Shown here piece after piece: positions 4,923-5,583 of a DNA stretch of 5,583 nucleotides. Position numbers and translations under genes: made by a program. Location of the stretch: positions 1 to 5,583 of the forward strand of contig JAEXXS010000081.1 of the NCBI GenBank assembly GCA_023451915.1, written 5' to 3'. The stretch's first letter is position 1, and each line of letters starts with the position of its first letter. The DNA is from Pseudomonadota bacterium (GTDB lineage: Bacteria > Pseudomonadota > Alphaproteobacteria > Rhizobiales > Rhizobiaceae). The notes beneath the pieces are model-generated. The model had not been told where the DNA came from. It worked only from the letters and a program-made list of their open reading frames with translations, and did no database searches.

Positions 4923-5583
4923 CTTTGGCTGCGCCGCGTCTTCATCACCAGATAGGCGATGGCGAGGAACACGAACCAGAAAGGCGTGACCTTCAGGGCC
5001 GCTGCGGTATCAGGCTCTTGCGCCAGCGCCCACAAAATGAAGGCGAAGAAACCGAAGACCATGACCACCGCTGCGCGTCCGCCCGGCATTTTGAACGTGG
5101 ACTTTTCATGCAAATCAGGGCGCTTGCGGCGATATTGCAGATAGGACGCCAGAATGATCGACCAGATGAAAATGAAGAGCAGGGCCGAGATCGTCGTGAC
5201 AATCGTGAAGGCTTCAATGATGCTCTGGCCCGCATAGAGCAGAACTACGCCTGCCAGCAGGAAGATGCACGAGAAGAACAATGCGTTCACCGGCACCTTG
5301 CGGTTGTTCAACTTGCCGAGCGCCTCTGGCGCCAGCTTCGAAGTGGCAAGGCCATAGATCATGCGCGAGGTGGAGTAGATGCCGGAATTTGCGCTCGATG
5401 TTGCCGAGGTCAGCACCACGAAATTCACCACATGTGCGGCAATGCCGAGACCGGCAAGCGAGAACATCGCAACGAACGGGCTGGAGCTTGGATCGACCTG
5501 ATCCCACGGGATCACGGTGATGATCACAAACAGTGCGCCGAGATAGAACAGCACCACGCGGATCGGGATCGAATTGATCGCTT
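4919..5583 (-). CDS. cycA: D-serine/D-alanine/glycine permease, CycA-like (partial, 5' end outside window)
   Basis: About 220 C-terminal residues are visible. The frame stays open to the window edge, reading AINSIPIRVVLFYLG across the GTG at 5557, so that GTG is internal and not a start. The sequence closely follows what I know of E. coli CycA: INSIPIR, NFVVLTSATSSANSGIYSTS (with STSRM continuing), FTIVTTISALLFIFIW, and RPDLHEKSTFKMP, then VTPFWF near the end. CycA is an inner-membrane amino acid-polyamine-organocation (APC) family symporter that takes up D-serine, D-alanine and glycine and also imports D-cycloserine. Roughly the last five membrane segments are present. The length after VTPFWF is close to that of E. 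coli, so the C-terminus seems complete. Its TAG stop lies in the first bases of the adjoining palindromic repeat. Promoter and start are not in the window. Confidence 0.85.
   Translation of the reverse strand, partial: AINSIPIRVVLFYLGALFVIITVIPWDQVDPSSSPFVAMFSLAGLGIAAHVVNFVVLTSATSSANSGIYSTSRMIYGLATSKLAPEALGKLNNRKVPVNALFFSCIFLLAGVVLLYAGQSIIEAFTIVTTISALLFIFIWSIILASYLQYRRKRPDLHEKSTFKMPGGRAAVVMVFGFFAFILWALAQEPDTAAALKVTPFWFVFLAIAYLVMKTRRSQS

Noticed and set aside
5555..5557. GTG as the start of the permease
   Set aside because: The same frame continues upstream to the window edge with the conserved CycA residues AINSIPIR, so this GTG is an internal valine codon.

Overview
The window reads as chromosomal DNA from an alphaproteobacterium of the Brucella/Ochrobactrum group (Hyphomicrobiales). 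This rests on moderately high GC codon use, frequent GTG/TTG starts, protein sequences typical of that group, and two dispersed intergenic palindromic repeats of a kind common in Brucellaceae and related rhizobia. The assignment is by recognition, not by a search.

Layout, left to right. Bases 1-84 hold a palindromic repeat cut by the window edge. Bases 94-121 form a compact promoter whose spacer is filled by a perfect 16-bp palindrome, the likely operator of the gene pair that follows. That pair is a type II toxin-antitoxin module of the Xre/RES (ParS/ParT, MbcA/MbcT) class: antitoxin at 147-674 and RES-domain toxin at 671-1336, overlapping by the four bases GTGA. A cation diffusion facilitator (CDF)-type membrane protein (2270-1344, minus strand) converges on the toxin with only 7 bp between the stop codons. 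An AT-rich divergent intergenic region follows. It leads into a plus-strand two-gene operon: a Tat-exported metal-dependent amidohydrolase (2561-3931, possibly starting further upstream) and an outer-membrane beta-barrel protein (3943-4764). The operon ends in a hairpin terminator and a second palindromic repeat with a 13-bp stem and a T7 run. The right end holds the 3' part of a CycA-type D-serine/D-alanine/glycine permease on the minus strand. Its stop codon lies inside the repeat and its start is beyond the window.

How the genes work together. The antitoxin should neutralise the toxin and repress their shared promoter. The RES toxin class attacks cellular NAD+. The amidohydrolase and the barrel protein are almost certainly co-transcribed, and both are exported (periplasm and outer membrane), which suggests a joint envelope or nutrient role that the sequence does not define. 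The CDF protein and the permease look like independent transport genes.

No wholly new system is evident. The points most worth a second look are the operator-in-spacer layout of the toxin-antitoxin promoter, the shared architecture of the two repeats, the altered metal-site positions in the CDF protein, and the conflict between ribosome-binding site and Tat signal at the amidohydrolase start.
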